The notes: generated by a model from the sequence alone, not told the origin. DNA of 64,000 bases from Lampris incognitus (GCF_029633865.1 NC_079213.1:1833121-1897120); one strand, 5' to 3'; positions 34,801 through 43,402 are shown, counted from the first letter of the stretch. Program-made: numbers and translations.

Positions 34801-35557
34801 GACCATCAGAGTCTGTTGAGTCTTTAAATCCAAACTTAAAACTCATCTTTTCCTTAACCGACAATTAGTTGTCTTTAAGTTGAGTGCTTCACAACCTGTA
34901 GTCTACTGTACCTGTGCTGTCTTTTCTCTCACATGTCTTTTGTCTCTCTCTGAATGATGTGTTCACCTTTCTGTTCTCTTTGTGTGTGAATGGTGTGGTG
35001 TGAGTGTCCCCTGTGTGCATGTGTGGTCTGTAGTCCTGTTAGGTCTACATGGTGATGGTGGTCACGTAGCTCAGGTCCTGGACTGTTCTGGTGGTGTCTG
35101 GACCCTGCGTGGCATCCTCCTCATCCTATTCTTCATATATTTTATAATTCCATTATAATTGTGTTATCTTCTTTCAATGTTGTATTGTGTAAATTGTGTT
35201 AACACAACATCATGTCACGTTGTCCGTCTTGGGAGAGAGCTCCTCCTCTGCTGCTCTCCCTGAGGTTTCTCCCTAGTTTTTCTCCCTGTTAAAGGGGTTT
35301 TAGGGAGTTGTTCCTTACCTGATGTGAGGCTCTAAGGACAGGATGTTGTGTTGCTGTTAGGCCCCCTGAGGCACATGTGTATTTATGATATTGGGCTGTA
35401 CAGATAAAAAGGCCTGTGGATGATAAAGGCCCTGATCTGGTGGTGAATGTCTTGGTCTCATTATATCATCTGCCAGCAACACGTGTGTGTTCGTTTCTGG
35501 ACTGTTTGAATGCTTCATAATTACACCAGAAGATGAAGATCTGCTCCTCACCTTTTG

Positions 35558-35648
<91 letters not shown>

Positions 35649-36377
35649 TCAAAAACCACAGTTTCCTAAGCACTGCCATCTAATCTGGCAGCCATTCAAA
35701 CATGCACCCCCCCACACACACACACCCACACAGCAGACCCACACTGCAGACCCACACACACACACAGCAGACCCACACTGCAGACCCACACACACACAGC
35801 AGACCCACACACACACACAGCAGACCCACACTGCAGACCCACACACACACACAGCAGACCCACACTGCAGACCCACACACACACACAGCAGACCCACACA
35901 CACACACAGCAGACCCACACTGCAGACCCACACACACACAGCAGACCCACACACACACACACACACAGCAGACCCACACACACACAGCAGACCCACACAC
36001 ACACACTGCAGACCCACACACACAGCAGACCCACACACACACACAGCAGACCCACACACACACACAGCAGACCCACACACACACACACACTTTCAAAAAC
36101 CACAGTTTCCTAAGCACTGCCATCTAATCTGGCAGCCATTCAAACACGCACCCCCCCCCACACACACACACACAGCAGACCAACACACACAGCAGACCCA
36201 CACACACAGCAGACCCACACTGCAGACCCACACACACACACAGTAGACCCACACACACACAGCAGACCCACACACACAGCAGACCCACACTGCAGACCCA
36301 CACACACACACACACACACACACAGTAGACCCACACACACACAGCAGACCAACACACACGGCAGACCCACACTGCAG

Positions 36378-36411
<34 letters not shown>

Positions 36412-37197
36412 CAGACCCCCCCACACACACAGCAGACCCACACACACACAGCAGACCCACACACACACACAGCAGACCCACACACACAGCAGACCCACAC
36501 ACACACACAGCAGACCCACACACACACAGCAGACCCACACACACACACTGCAGACCCATACACACACAGCAGACCCACACAGCAGACCCACACTGCAGAC
36601 CCACACAGCAGACCCACACACACACACACAGCAGACCCACACTGCAGACCCACACACACACAGCAGACCCACACAGCAGACCCACCCAGTTCAGCGCTAA
36701 ACGGGAGGTGGCGTCCAGTCCAGCAGAGAAAAGCAGAACAGAGAATTTTGCCTTTTTCACGGGAAGTTTCGTGTAATTTTCGACTTGCTGGTTTCTTTTG
36801 TTGTGGGTCTGCTGTGTGTGTGTGGGTCTGCAGTGTGTGTGTGGGGTCTGCAGTGTGTGTGTGTGGGTCTGGTAATCTCCGTTAAACTCAGTTAAACCAC
36901 TTCCCTCTCCTGACGTCTGTCCTGATGTCTGTCCATCAGTCCCACTTCAACAAGTTCTCCTCCTCCTCAGATTCTCCCAGGATGAGAAGAAAGTGTACAG
37001 AACCAGTTGTCTCCACCCCTCACCGTGATTAGTGTGTGCATGCACAGACACACACGGGAATCAAACCCACCAGTAAAAACAAACAAACAAACAAACTCAT
37101 GATAAATGTTGTTATGACAACCCCAACTAAGTCTCACCCCAAACACGACGTTGAAGAAGATGGAAAGACACTTGAGGCATCCGTTGATTCTGCTCAT
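18219..37197 (-). CDS. Tetraspanin, nine coding exons, 241 residues (gene span)
   Basis: Nine exons (37138-37197, 33264-33320, 24272-24391, 23926-24000, 23717-23812, 20562-20660, 20179-20211, 20011-20094, 18219-18320) join in phase 0 at every junction, each with an AG acceptor and GT donor. The protein starts [17 protein letters not shown]1 is about residues 11-33; the small loop is short. TM2 ([18 protein letters not shown]) is at 50-70 and TM3 at 80-100. The large loop is about 101-183, with the diagnostic CCG at 139-141 and further cysteines at 156, 158, 164 and 182, making six in all. TM4 is about 186-218, and the tail ends AMKGCGY. Tetraspanins organise membrane microdomains by binding integrins and other receptors. 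Exon sizes of 75, 96-99 and 84 bp are typical. The subfamily cannot be named safely; the short first loop and the length suggest a fish TSPAN8/CD9-related type. Introns total about 18 kb, mostly repeats. Confidence 0.9.
18325..19270. repeat. Compound (CAGA)/(CA) microsatellite with ~228-bp higher-order units
   Basis: CAGACA-type repeats fill almost all the intron 8 segment next to exon 9. A block with ACAGTGAGAC then AGGCAGGCAGCACACAG recurs at 18391, 18616 and 18847, giving three higher-order units of 225-231 bp. The right part decays to pure CA. On the gene strand the array is a TGTC-rich pyrimidine/purine mix ending at the exon 9 acceptor. Confidence 0.93.
19271..19529. other. Unique intronic sequence
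   Basis: AT-rich intron 8 sequence with nothing recognised. Confidence 0.4.
19530..19945. repeat. ~24-bp degenerate minisatellite
   Basis: Units of the form TAGTGTTGTTGTGACTAGTC followed by AGTA recur with deletions of GTTGTT and variants such as TAGTGGCTAGTC. It lies in tetraspanin intron 8, 65 bp from exon 8. Confidence 0.9.
20011..20094 (-). CDS. Tetraspanin coding exon 8 (84 bp)
   Basis: The acceptor TCTTCTCTCTAG precedes [17 protein letters not shown], with donor GCG|GTGAGT. Its 28 codons carry the last loop cysteine and the first part of TM4. 84 bp is the usual size of this exon in the family. Confidence 0.92.
20179..20211 (-). CDS. Tetraspanin coding exon 7 (33-bp micro-exon)
   Basis: The acceptor TTTTCACTTTCAG and donor CAG|GTAATG frame 11 codons, [11 protein letters not shown]. 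It is in phase with both neighbours and fits the variable end of the large loop. It is too short for ORF prediction and is supported by splice sites and frame only. Confidence 0.8.
20453..20536. repeat. (ACAG)n microsatellite
   Basis: About 19 uninterrupted CAGA units lie in intron 6, starting roughly 25 bp inside the intron from the exon 6 donor on the gene strand. Confidence 0.95.
20562..20660 (-). CDS. Tetraspanin coding exon 6 (CCG motif)
   Basis: The acceptor CTGCTTATAG precedes [15 protein letters not shown], with further cysteines in [12 protein letters not shown]; the donor is CAG|GTTGGT. It has 33 codons. CCG plus PSC is the diagnostic disulfide framework of the large loop. The donor lies only about 25 bp from a long ACAG microsatellite. 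Confidence 0.95.
20890..23112 (+). pseudogene. RTE-like LINE: endonuclease plus reverse transcriptase, both ends truncated
   Basis: The plus strand encodes the second half of an apurinic-type endonuclease ([30 protein letters not shown] with the catalytic D-x-N pair, [18 protein letters not shown]). A linker follows, then the RT fingers ([53 protein letters not shown]). The frame is then disrupted by a tandem expansion (22318-22717). It continues with [49 protein letters not shown] and stops at PWTMMFA, just before the catalytic FADD box. The copy is opposite in orientation to the tetraspanin gene and sits in its intron 5. Confidence 0.88.
22318..22717. repeat. Tandem expansion inside the LINE RT coding sequence, 63-67-bp units
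   Basis: The segment coding [21 protein letters not shown] recurs with starts at 22321, 22387, 22450, 22517, 22583, 22646 and 22712, so periods are 66, 63, 67, 66, 63 and 66. The 63-bp units lack one AGG. The order 66-63-67 then 66-63-66 suggests that a three-unit block was itself duplicated. The 67-bp unit shifts the frame and ends the upstream ORF. Confidence 0.93.
23113..23716. other. AT-rich intronic sequence with (TAA)n tract
   Basis: A TAATAATAG-type microsatellite lies at about 23465-23545, followed by a loose repeat with GTAACAGTG / ATTATGGGTAAC up to exon 5. No gene is seen other than the flanking exons. Confidence 0.6.
23717..23812 (-). CDS. Tetraspanin coding exon 5
   Basis: The acceptor TGGTTTCAG is followed by 32 codons ([16 protein letters not shown]...EFQQK), with donor AAG|GTACAG. 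It covers the helical first part of the large extracellular loop. Confidence 0.9.
23857..23918. repeat. (CAGC)n then (GATG)n microsatellite in intron 4
   Basis: CCAGCCAGCCAGCCAGC is followed by GGATGGATGGATGG. It fills about half of the 113-bp intron 4. Confidence 0.9.
23926..24000 (-). CDS. Tetraspanin coding exon 4 (75 bp)
   Basis: The acceptor is GGTCTGGCAG and the donor AAG|GTATCC. The 25 codons form TM3 ([20 protein letters not shown]) and the start of the large loop (SYRNK). A 75-bp exon at this place is characteristic of tetraspanin genes. Confidence 0.93.
24272..24391 (-). CDS. Tetraspanin coding exon 3
   Basis: A pyrimidine-rich acceptor ending GTGCTCAG precedes [11 protein letters not shown], then TM2, then the intracellular [11 protein letters not shown], with donor GTG|GTATGT. 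It has 40 codons. The GW at the start of TM2 and the small-residue/cysteine end of TM2 are family features. Confidence 0.92.
24814..25145 (+). mobile_element. Pair of tRNA-like SINE segments
   Basis: Two related segments, 24814-24905 and 25036-25145, share GGCCGA(C/T)CGC, CTTCAG(T/G)CGAGCGGT(T/C)AGCG, GGGATCGAATCCC and AGAGGGCGGAAAT. GAGCGGTTAGCG resembles an A-box stem and GGGATCGAATCCC a B-box/T-arm, so both look like tRNA-derived heads. The segment between (24906-25035) does not look tRNA-like. A clean functional tRNA fold was not found. Confidence 0.55.
25146..25674. other. Intronic sequence, nothing recognised
   Basis: Ordinary AT-rich sequence of tetraspanin intron 2. Confidence 0.4.
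25675..25786. repeat. TTATGT/CATGT pentamer-hexamer array, left part
   Basis: Loose tandem repeats of TTACG, TTATG and TCATG. The same composition resumes at 29274-29305 and 29633-29835 on the far sides of two inserted elements. Confidence 0.75.
25787..26055 (-). repeat. 3' LTR of the Ty3/gypsy element
   Basis: It runs from TGTAGAGGATGACGG to CAGTCACTACA on the plus strand. It pairs with 29016-29273 and shares long blocks such as AGGAGACGAGACCACTTCTC and the CACAATCACCCAATTCTCAA stretch. Confidence 0.85.
26056..27741 (-). pseudogene. Ty3/gypsy RNase H and integrase
   Basis: The minus frame starts near [16 protein letters not shown], then RNase H ([22 protein letters not shown]). After a frame-shifted middle comes the zinc-binding HHCC region ([12 protein letters not shown]...[12 protein letters not shown]). 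The integrase core follows with catalytic Asp in [10 protein letters not shown] and in [13 protein letters not shown]. The third catalytic position, normally ERFH after NPQ.NG, reads CKRVH, so the Glu is replaced by Lys. After [17 protein letters not shown] the frame is lost (long Ser/Pro/Thr tail). The protein would be inactive. Confidence 0.83.
27742..27960. other. Junction sequence replacing the RT domain
   Basis: About 200 bp of mostly T-rich then GC-rich sequence lies between RNase H and protease and shows no RT motifs. It may be filler introduced when the RT was lost, or a short nested insertion. Confidence 0.5.
27961..28400 (-). pseudogene. Ty3/gypsy aspartic protease region
   Basis: The minus strand reads [25 protein letters not shown], with the DSGA active-site motif. 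It continues in shifted frames through a [10 protein letters not shown]-type strand and GADFLHAWW near 27990-28010. In-frame stops show decay. Confidence 0.7.
28279..28994 (-). pseudogene. Ty3/gypsy gag
   Basis: ATG at 28994 opens [15 protein letters not shown] and [20 protein letters not shown], a typical gypsy gag start. After a frame break near 28830 the capsid part continues ([47 protein letters not shown]). It ends in a zinc-knuckle-like [14 protein letters not shown] segment. Confidence 0.8.
29016..29273 (-). repeat. 5' LTR of the Ty3/gypsy element
   Basis: It runs from TGGGGAGGACGACGG to AGGTCACTACA on the plus strand. It is the partner of 25787-26055 and is separated from gag by the primer-binding-type segment at 28998-29015. 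Confidence 0.85.
29274..29632 (+). mobile_element. Fish dispersed repeat, partial copy
   Basis: After a short remnant of the pentamer array comes TTTATTGATCCCCGTGGGGA. Then come GCTAGCTAGC motifs and the segment GGAGGAAACCCACCACAGAC to CGAACCCAGGACCTTCTTGC, ending GGGCCGCC. It is related to the copy at 2295-2675. Confidence 0.7.
29633..29835. repeat. TTATGTTGTG array, right part
   Basis: Degenerate GTTGT/TCATG/TTATG units continue the composition of 25675-25786. Confidence 0.8.
29836..30354. other. Intronic sequence, nothing recognised
   Basis: No domain, tandem repeat or RNA recognised. It may include the 5' part of the LINE that follows. Confidence 0.35.
30355..31620 (+). pseudogene. Rex1/Babar-like LINE 3' fragment
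   Basis: The plus strand contains, in several broken frames, FADDTTCS near 30370 (the RT catalytic box) and a [12 protein letters not shown]-type segment. It then has the C-terminal blocks up to [29 protein letters not shown] at 31105-31190. An AT-rich tail ends near AAATAAAGACATTTGA at 31577-31592. Many stops and indels mark it as old. The family is suggested by the order and wording of the C-terminal blocks. Confidence 0.65.
31657..31800 (-). mobile_element. Inverted partial copy of the fish dispersed repeat
   Basis: GGCCTGTCCAGGGTGTCTCC and GCTGGGACAGGCTCCAGCAC, ending GGATGGATGGATGG, are the reverse complement of the start of the repeat at 2295. Confidence 0.7.
31856..31926. repeat. (ATA)n microsatellite
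   Basis: About ten AAT/TAA units, then interrupted AATAATAATA, directly before the LINE reverse transcriptase at 31928. Confidence 0.9.
31928..33030 (+). pseudogene. LINE reverse transcriptase C-terminal half, frameshifted
   Basis: The plus strand reads [41 protein letters not shown], then after a frame change [19 protein letters not shown] with the intact catalytic [22 protein letters not shown] follows, and after a second frame change [37 protein letters not shown] and [20 protein letters not shown]. The last blocks are the common C terminus of an abundant fish LINE. It is 5'-truncated at the ATA tract. Orientation is opposite to the tetraspanin gene. Confidence 0.85.
33031..33734. other. 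Intron sequence around tetraspanin exon 2
   Basis: Apart from exon 2 (33264-33320) nothing is recognised. A short inverted pair of the form CTCCGGTCAGAGC/GCTCTGACCGGAG lies at 33721-33761, where the L2 copy begins. Confidence 0.45.
33264..33320 (-). CDS. Tetraspanin coding exon 2
   Basis: The acceptor TTGGTCAG precedes [19 protein letters not shown], and the donor is GAG|GTAAGA. It completes TM1 and gives the short extracellular loop. Confidence 0.88.
33735..35420 (+). pseudogene. L2-type LINE: reverse transcriptase fragment and 3' UTR
   Basis: The plus strand encodes [32 protein letters not shown] and VKYGIPQ, then in a shifted frame [10 protein letters not shown] (catalytic YADD, about 34066-34095). 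The chain goes on with [59 protein letters not shown] and [19 protein letters not shown], ending near 34868. The 3' UTR follows, with TTTCTCCCTGTTAAAGGGGT and GATATTGGGCTGTACAGAT, a typical fish L2 end. Several frame breaks and a stop make it inactive. It lies in tetraspanin intron 1. Confidence 0.87.
35557..36690. repeat. (CA)n and CA/GCAGACC composite array with an internal ~440-bp duplication
   Basis: A long pure CA tract (about 35560-35646) is followed by many units of (CA)n plus GCAGACCCACA or CTGCAGACC. A unique-looking segment beginning TTTCAAAAACCACAGTTTCC appears at 35647 and again at 36090, so a block of about 440 bp has duplicated. Long ORFs here are HTQT/VCVC read-through. Confidence 0.93.
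36691..37137. other. Intron 1 sequence near tetraspanin exon 1
   Basis: A short inverse copy of the array motif (GTGTGGGTCTGCAGTGTGTG, about 36805-36870) lies opposite in orientation to the array at 35557-36690, so the two could form a hairpin. Nothing else is recognised. Confidence 0.5.
37138..37197 (-). CDS. Tetraspanin coding exon 1
   Basis: ATG at 37197-37195 opens 20 codons ([15 protein letters not shown]...) ending FG, followed by the donor GTGAGA. It covers the cytoplasmic N terminus with juxtamembrane cysteines (possible palmitoylation sites) and the first half of TM1. An in-frame upstream ATG exists at 37299, but its extra 34 residues are Arg-rich and unlike the family. Confidence 0.85.
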
Positions 37198-37400
37198 CTT
37201 CAGTCTGGTTCCGGTTCTTCTCCTCCGCAAAGCAAACTGACGAGTCTGGTCACGGGCTGAGGCTCCGAGCCGTGCAGACCTGCGGAGAGCAGACGACACA
37301 CCCAGAGTGGGCGGAGCCTAAACCACCCCTCCCCTCGCCCCCTCCCTCGCCCCCAACGACACAGCGCTCCCAGAAGCACTTCGATTACCGTAAACACCAC
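37198..37400 (-). promoter_or_regulatory. Probable 5' UTR and promoter of the tetraspanin gene
   Basis: Directly upstream of the exon 1 ATG on the minus strand the sequence becomes CpG- and GC-rich. There is a GC box (GGGCGGAGCC on plus, 37309-37318) and a C-rich CTCCCCTCGCCCCCTCCCTC tract (Sp1-like GA boxes on the gene strand). No TATA box is seen, as is usual for such promoters. The start site is not determined. Confidence 0.5.
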
Positions 37401-37717
37401 GGTATATGCCCACATGTATTACCGTATATGACAACCCCCAACTGCAACTGCCGTGTGGAGGACCCCCGCCCCTCGAGAGGAAACGCCAGGCGGAGGAGGT
37501 CGCTGCCGGGCCACGATGGCGAGCAGGGACAACGGCCGAGTAGAGACACACGTGGCTCCAACAGAGGGGACGTTTAAAAGAGGTGTCATGCTTTACAAAC
37601 CGCCCTTTAAGGGACGTCACACATTTAAGCCCTTTTAGATTTGGTCATCGGCGGGCGGGAACATGAATTATTCAACCAGCTGGGAAAACTCATCTCTGAA
37701 CGAACAGAACATCTTCA
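37401..37717. other. Sequence between promoter and satellite
   Basis: TTACCGTA/ATATACCGTGG-type short inverted motifs at 37386-37430 are followed by unassigned sequence. A short plus frame from 37516 (MASRDNGRVETHVAPTEGTF) is not recognised. Confidence 0.35.
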
Positions 37718-40700
37718 GCCAGCAGTAAGATGTGTGTAACCTGTGTCTCACTGACAATATGTCGTCCTCTGCAGACCACACATGTCCCCACTGAATAACA
37801 GCAGTGGCCTGGCCAGCAGTAAGATGTGTGTAACCTGTGTCTCACTGACAATATGTCGTCCTCTGCAGACCACACATGTCCCCACTGAATAACAGCAGTG
37901 ACCTGGCCAGCAGTAAGATGTGTGTAACCTGTGTCTCACTGAACAATATGTCGTCCTCTGCAGACCACACATGTCCACACTGAATAACAGCAGTGGCCTG
38001 GCCAGCAGTAAGATGTGTGTAACCTGTGTCTCACTGAACAATATGTCGTCCTCTGCAGACCACACATGTCCACACTGAATAACAGCAGTGACCTGGCCAG
38101 CAGTAAGATGTGTGTAACCTGTGTCTCACTGACAATATGTCGTCCTCTGCAGACCACACATGTCCACACTGAATAACAGCAGTGGCCTGGCCAGCAGTAA
38201 GATGTGTGTAACCTGTGTCTCACTGACAATATGTCGTCCTCTGCAGACCAGACATGTCCACACTGAATAACAGCAGTGGCCTGGCCAGCAGTAAGATGTG
38301 TGTAACCTGTGTCTCACTGACAATATGTCGTCCTCTGCAGACCACACATGTCCACACTGAATAACAGCAGTGACCTGGCCAGCAGTAAGATGTGTGTAAC
38401 CTGTGTCTCACTGACAATATGTCGTCCTCTGCAGACCACACATGTCCCCACTGAATAACAGCAGTGACCTGGCCAGCAGTAAGATGTGTGTAACCTGTGT
38501 CTCACTGACAATATGTCGTCCTCTGCAGACCACACATGTCCCCACTGAATAACAGCAGTGACCTGGCCAGCAGTAAGATGTGTGTAACCTGTGTCTCACT
38601 GACAATATGTCGTCCTCTGCAGACCACACATGTCCCCACTGAATAACAGCAGTGACCTGGCCAGCAGTGAGATGTGTGTAACCTGTGTCTCACTGAACAA
38701 TATGTCGTCCTCTGCAGACCAGACATGTCCCCACTGAATAACAGCAGTGACCTGGCCAACAGTAAGATGTGTGTAACCTGTGTCTCACTGACAATATGTC
38801 GTCCTCTGCAGACCACACATGTCCCCACTGAATAACAGCAGTGACCTGGCCAGCAGTAAGATGTGTGTAACCTGTGTCTCACTGAACAATATGTCGTCCT
38901 CTGCAGACCACACATGTCCCCACTGAATAACAGCAGTGACCTGGCCAGCAGTAAGATGTGTGTAACCTGTGTCTCACTGACAATATGTCGTCCTCTGCAG
39001 ACCAGACATGTCCCCACTGAATAACAGCAGTGGCCTGGCCAGCAGTAAGATGTGTGTAACCTGTGTCTCACTGACAATATGTCGTCCTCTGCAGACCACA
39101 CATGTCCCCACTGAATAACAGCAGTGACCTGGCCAGCAGTAAGATGTGTGTAACCTGTGTCTCACTGAACAATATGTCGTCCTCTGCAGACCACACATGT
39201 CCACACTGAATAACAGCAGTGGCCTGGCCAGCAGTAAGATGTGTGTAACCTGTGTCTCACTGAACAATATGTCGTCCTCTGCAGACCACACATGTCCCCA
39301 CTGAATAACAGCAGTGACCTGGCCAGCAGTAAGATGTGTGTAACCTGTGTCTCACTGACAATATGTCGTCCTCTGCAGACCACACATGTCCCCACTGAAT
39401 AACAGCAGTGGCCTGGCCAGCAGTAAAATGTGTGTAACCTGTGTCTCACTGAACAATATGTCGTCCTCTGCAGACCACACATGTCCCCACTGAATAACAG
39501 CAGTGACCTGGCCAGCAGTAAGATGTGTGTAACCTGTGTCTCACTGAACAATATGTCGTCCTCTGCAGACCAGACATGTCCCCACTGAATAACAGCAGTG
39601 GCCTGGCCAGCAGTAAGATGTGTGTAACCTGTGTCTCACTGAACAATATGTCGTCCTCTGCAGACCACACATGTCCCCACTGAATAACAGCAGTGACCTG
39701 GCCAGCAGTAAGATGTGTGTAACCTGTGTCTCACTGACAATATGTCGTCCTCTGCAGACCACACATGTCCCCACTGAATAACAGCAGTGACCTGGCCAGC
39801 AGTAAGATGTGTGTAACCTGTGTCTCACTGACAATATGTCGTCCTCTGCAGACCACACATGTCCACACTGAATAACAGCAGTGGCCTGGCCAGCAGTAAG
39901 ATGTGTGTAACCTGTGTCTCACTGACAATATGTCGTCCTCTGCAGACCACACATGTCCACACTGAATAACAGCAGTGACCTGGCCAGCAGTAAGATGTGT
40001 GTAACCTGTGTCTCACTGACAATATGTCGTCCTCTGCAGACCACACATGTCCCCACTGAATAACAGCAGTGACCTGGCCAGCAGTAAGATGTGTGTAACC
40101 TGTGTCTCACTGACAATATGTCGTCCTCTGCAGACCACACATGTCCACACTGAATAACAGCAGTGACCTGGCCAGCAGTAAGATGTGTGTAACCTGTGTC
40201 TCACTGAACAATATGTCGTCCTCTGCAGACCAGACATGTCCCCACTGAATAACAGCAGTGACCTGGCCAGCAGTAAGATGTGTGTAACCTGTGTCTCACT
40301 GACAATATGTCGTCCTCTGCAGACCACACATGTCCCCACTGAATAACAGCAGTGACCTGGCCAGCAGTAAGATGTGTGTAACCTGTGTCTCACTGAACAA
40401 TATGTCGTCCTCTGCAGACCACACATGTCCACACTGAATAACAGCAGTGACCTGGCCAGCAGTAAGATGTGTGTAACCTGTGTCTCACTGACAATATGTC
40501 GTCCTCTGCAGACCACACATGTCCCCACTGAATAACAGCAGTGACCTGGCCAGCAGTAAGATGTGTGTAACCTGTGTCTCACTGACAATATGTCGTCCTC
40601 TGCAGACCACACATGTCCCCACTGAATAACAGCAGTGACCTGGCCAGCAGTAAGATGTGTGTAACCTGTGTCTCACTGAACAATATGTCGTCCTCTGCAG

Positions 40701-43402
40701 ACCACACGTCCCCACTGAATAACAGCAGTGACCTGGCCAGCAGTAAGATGTGTGTAACCTGTGTCTCACTGAACAATATGTCGTCCTCTGCAGACCACAC
40801 ATGTCCCCACTGAATAACAGCAGTGACCTGGCCAGCAGTAAGATGTGTGTAACCTGTGTCTAACTGAACAATATGTCGTCCTCTGCAGACCACACATGTC
40901 CCCACTGAATAACAGCAGTGGCCTGGCCAGCAGTAAAATGTGTGTAACCTGTGTCTCACTGACAATATGTCGTCCTCTGCAGACCAGACATGTCCCCACT
41001 GAATAACAGCAGTGACCTGGCCAGCAGTAAGATGTGTGTAACCTGTGTCTCACTGACAATATGTCGTCCTCTGCAGACCACACATGTCCCCACTGAATAA
41101 CAGCAGTGACCTGGCCAGCAGTAAGATGTGTGTAACCTGTGTCTCACTGACAATATGTCGTCCTCTGCAGACCACACATGTCCCCACTGAATAACAGCAG
41201 TGACCTGGCCAGCAGTAAGATGTGTGTAACCTGTGTCTCACTGAACAATATGTCGTCCTCTGCAGACCAGACATGTCCCCACTGAATAACAGCAGTGACC
41301 TGGCCAGCAGTAAGATGTGTGTAACCTGTGTCTCACTGAACAATATGTCGTCCTCTGCAGACCACACATGTCCCCACTGAATAACAGCAGTGACCTGGCC
41401 AGCAGTAAGATGTGTGTAACCTGTGTCTCACTGACAATATGTCGTCCTCTGCAGACCAGACATGTCCACACTGAATAACAGCAGTGACCTGGCCAACAGT
41501 AAGATGTGTGTAACCTGTGTCTCACTGACAATATGTCGTCCTCTGCAGACCACACATGTCCCCACTGAATAACAGCAGTGACCTGGCCAGCAGTAAGATG
41601 TGTGTAACCTGTGTCTCACTGAACAATATGTCGTCCTCTGCAGACCACACATGTCCCCACTGAATAACAGCAGTGACCTGGCCAGCAGTAAGATGTGTGT
41701 AACCTGTGTCTCACTGACAATATGTCGTCCTCTGCAGACCACACATGTCCCCACTGAATAACAGCAGTGACCTGGCCAGCAGTAAGATGTGTGTAACCTG
41801 TGTCTCACTGACAATATGTCGTCCTCTGCAGACCACACATGTCCCCACTGAATAACAGCAGTGACCTGGCCAGCAGTAAGATGTGTGTAACCTGTGTCTC
41901 ACTGAACAATATGTCGTCCTCTGCAGACCACACATGTCCCCACTGAATAACAGCAGTGGCCTGGCCAGCAGTAAGATGTGTGTAACCTGTGTCTCACTGA
42001 CAATATGTCGTCCTCTGCAGACCACACATGTCCCCACTGAATAACAGCAGTGACCTGGCCAGCAGTAAGATGTGTGTAACCTGTGTCTCACTGAACAATA
42101 TGTCGTCCTCTGCAGACCAGACATGTCCCCACTGAATAACAGCAGTGACCTGGCCAGCAGTAAGATGTGTGTAACCTGTGTCTCACTGACAATATGTCGT
42201 CCTCTGCAGACCACACATGTCCCCACTGAATAACAGCAGTGGCCTGGCCAGCAGTAAAATGTGTGTAACCTGTGTCTCACTGACAATATGTCGTCCTCTG
42301 CAGACCACACATGTCCCCACTGAATAACAGCAGTGACCTGGCCAGCAGTAAGATGTGTGTAACCTGTGTCTCACTGACAATATGTCGTCCTCTGCAGACC
42401 ACACATGTCCCCACTGAATAACAGCAGTGACCTGGCCAGCAGTAAGATGTGTGTAACCTGTGTCTCACTGACAATATGTCGTCCTCTGCAGACCAGACAT
42501 GTCCCCACTGAATAACAGCAGTGACCTGGCCAGCAGTAAGATGTGTGTAACCTGTGTCTCACTGAACAATATGTCGTCCTCTGCAGACCAGACATGTCCC
42601 CACTGAATAACAGCAGTGACCTGGCCAGCAGTAAAATGTGTGTAACCTGTGTCTAACTGACAATATGTCGTCCTCTGCAGACCACACATGTCCCCACTGA
42701 ATAACAGCAGTGACCTGGCCAGCAGTAAGATGTGTGTAACCTGTGTCTCACTGACAATATGTCGTCCTCTGCAGACCACACATGTCCCCACTGAATAACA
42801 GCAGTGACCTGGCCAGCAGTATGATGTGTGTAACCTGTGTCTCACTGACAATATGTCGTCCTCTGCAGACCACACATGTCCACACTGAATAACAGCAGTG
42901 GCCTGGCCAGCAGTAAGATGTGTGTAACCTGTGTCTCACTGAACAATATGTCGTCCTCTGCAGACCACACATGTCCCCACTGAATAACAGCAGTGGCCTG
43001 GCCAGCAGTAAGATGTGTGTAACCTGTGTCTCACTGAACAATATGTCGTCCTCTGCAGACCACACATGTCCCCACTGAATAACAGCAGTGGCCTGGCCAG
43101 CAGTAAGATGTGTGTAACCTGTGTCTCACTGACAATATGTCGTCCTCTGCAGACCACACATGTCCCCACTGAATAACAGCAGTGGCCTGGCCAGCAGTAA
43201 GATGTGTGTAACCTGTGTCTCACTGAACAATATGTCGTCCTCTGCAGACCACACATGTCCACACTGAATAACAGCAGTGGCCTGGCCAGCAGTAAGATGT
43301 GTGTAACCTGTGTCTCACTGACAATATGTCGTCCTCTGCAGACCACACATGTCCCCACTGAATAACAGCAGTGACCTGGCCAGCAGTAAGATGTGTGTAA
43401 CC
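37718..43402. repeat. 94/95-bp satellite, about 60 copies
   Basis: The unit begins CCAGCAGTAAGATGTGTGTA, passes TGTGTCTCACTGACAATATG and TCCTCTGCAGACCACACATG, and ends TGAATAACAGCAGTGACCTG. Few sites vary: CTGACAA/CTGAACAA (94 versus 95 bp), TCCCCACTG/TCCACACTG, GTGACC/GTGGCC, and CCACACATG/CCAGACATG. The array starts and ends in the same phase (CCAGCAGTAAG...GTGTAAC), as if one unit had been amplified in place. It is about 0.4-0.5 kb upstream of the tetraspanin promoter. Confidence 0.96.

Noticed and set aside
35533-36760. HTHTQQTH and VCVCGSAV ORFs
   Set aside because: CA-repeat translation on either strand.
36967-37299. Upstream in-frame ATG at 37299 as the tetraspanin start
   Set aside because: It would add 34 Arg-rich residues before the TM1 lead; tetraspanins start a few residues before the first membrane segment, as at 37197.
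37718-43402. CRISPR array
   Set aside because: Repeats are directly adjacent with no unique spacers, and the context is vertebrate.
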